A stretch of DNA of 7,080 nt from Candidatus Kapaibacterium sp. GTDB lineage: Bacteria > Bacteroidota > Ignavibacteria > Palsa-1295. Made by a program: the position numbers and the translations under genes. This document shows, one piece after another, positions 6,801-7,080 of this stretch (positions are counted from its first letter, which is position 1; each line of letters begins with the position of its first letter). The notes under the pieces are model-generated. The model saw only the letters and a list, made by a program, of their open reading frames with translations, did no database searches and was not told where the DNA came from. The stretch lies in NCBI GenBank assembly GCA_025450975.1, contig JANWLI010000038.1, forward strand, positions 1 through 7,080. Direction: 5' to 3'.

Positions 6801-6889
6801 GAGTGGCGCTTCGTATTCAGAGCGAAACTAACGTATAAACATACGAAGGAATTTCCCCTAGTTCATTTAAGAGCTATTTTTGAAGGATA
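6801..6889. promoter_or_regulatory. Divergent promoter region (144-aa gene / ispF)
   Basis: The only intergenic stretch between oppositely directed genes, so promoters for both are expected in these 89 bases. No sigma70-type -35/-10 pair stands out. On the plus strand TATTTTTG (6875-6882) matches the Bacteroidota -7 consensus TAnnTTTG exactly, but it lies so close to the ispF ATG that the transcript would be nearly leaderless, and no clear TTTG-type upstream box is seen. On the minus strand TATGTTTA (6836-6843) matches seven of eight. These are candidates only. Confidence 0.45.
6809..6848. repeat. Inverted repeats CTTCGTAT/ATACGAAG in the divergent region
   Basis: CTTCGTAT (6809-6816) and its exact reverse complement ATACGAAG (6841-6848) flank 24 bases, giving arm centres 32 bp apart. 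A third half-copy, CGTAT at 6832-6836, pairs with ATACG at 6841-6845 around AAAC as a closer 5-bp palindrome. The arrangement is what a dimeric regulator's operator could look like between divergent promoters, but such short repeats can arise by chance. Confidence 0.35.
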
Positions 6890-7080
6890 ATGATTGGCTT
6901 TGGCTACGATATTCACCGCCTGCAAGCAGGCGAATCGCTCGTTCTCGGCGGCGTCGGTTTCCCGGATGCCCCACTCGGTACGATTGCCCATTCGGACGGC
7001 GACGTCCTCCTGCACGCCATTATGGACGCCCTTCTGGGCGCCATCGCGGCCGGAGACATCGGCCTCCATTTCCCGGATAC
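6890..7080 (+). CDS. ispF: 2-C-methyl-D-erythritol 2,4-cyclodiphosphate synthase (partial)
   Basis: First 63 residues of IspF, which converts CDP-methylerythritol 2-phosphate into methylerythritol cyclodiphosphate with release of CMP in the MEP isoprenoid pathway; the rest (family length about 157-160) is beyond the right edge. The N-terminal motif GYDIHRL gives the metal ligands D7 and H9, and AHSDGDVLLHAIMDALLG carries H34, D36 and ligand H42, matching E. coli numbering from there on. DIGLHFPD follows at 56-63. An in-frame TGA at 6881-6883 shows that the gene is not the C-terminal part of an IspD-IspF fusion. AAGGA lies only two bases before the ATG, unusually close for a Shine-Dalgarno. 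It diverges from the minus-strand cluster and has no functional tie to it that I can see. Confidence 0.95.
   Translation, partial: MIGFGYDIHRLQAGESLVLGGVGFPDAPLGTIAHSDGDVLLHAIMDALLGAIAAGDIGLHFPD

Noticed and set aside
6863..7069. 68-codon minus-strand open frame at the right edge
   Set aside because: It is antisense to ispF, whose metal-binding motifs are clear on the plus strand.

Overview
The window is a run of bacterial housekeeping genes. Eight genes lie on the minus strand with almost no space between them, and a ninth (ispF) diverges on the plus strand at the right edge. Reading in transcription order (right to left): an unrecognised 144-aa protein, ybeY (16S rRNA maturation), an Smg/DUF494 protein, topA (topoisomerase I), a XerC-type tyrosine recombinase, a short ribosome hibernation factor (hpf), hprK (HPr kinase/phosphorylase), and the N-terminal part of a lipoprotein solute-binding protein cut by the left edge. 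Coding covers nearly everything. The only gaps worth describing are about 87 bp (smg-topA, holding a hairpin) and about 89 bp (the divergent promoter region before ispF).

The organism looks like a member of the Bacteroidota/Chlorobiota (FCB) side of the tree with moderate GC. This is inference, from three things. YbeY has the Bacteroidota-style core (DYYTDIITFEL, HGLLHLAGFTDK) with Asp in place of the third metal-binding His. Nearly all genes lack a convincing Shine-Dalgarno sequence. An isolated xer-hpf pair is, from general knowledge, common in that group. A lipobox lipoprotein, HprK and the MEP isoprenoid pathway (ispF) fit but do not discriminate. I cannot name a genus.

Functionally, the minus-strand cluster groups ribosome quality and dormancy (ybeY, hpf), DNA topology and chromosome dimer resolution (topA, xerC, and smg, which in other bacteria also sits near topoisomerase-like genes), and carbon-state signalling (hprK). 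Junctions are tight: stop and start abut at the 144-aa gene/ybeY, and the gaps are 6 bp at topA/xerC and 5 bp at hpf/hprK. This suggests one or two polycistronic transcripts, possibly split at the smg-topA hairpin.

I see no mobile element, CRISPR array, tRNA, rRNA or defence system, and no convincing undescribed system. The points most worth a second look are the symmetrical A8/T8 tract inside xerC, the unrecognised 144-aa gene coupled to ybeY, the hairpin in front of topA, the repeated CGTAT/ATACG elements in the divergent promoter region, and the four-zinc-ribbon tail of TopA.
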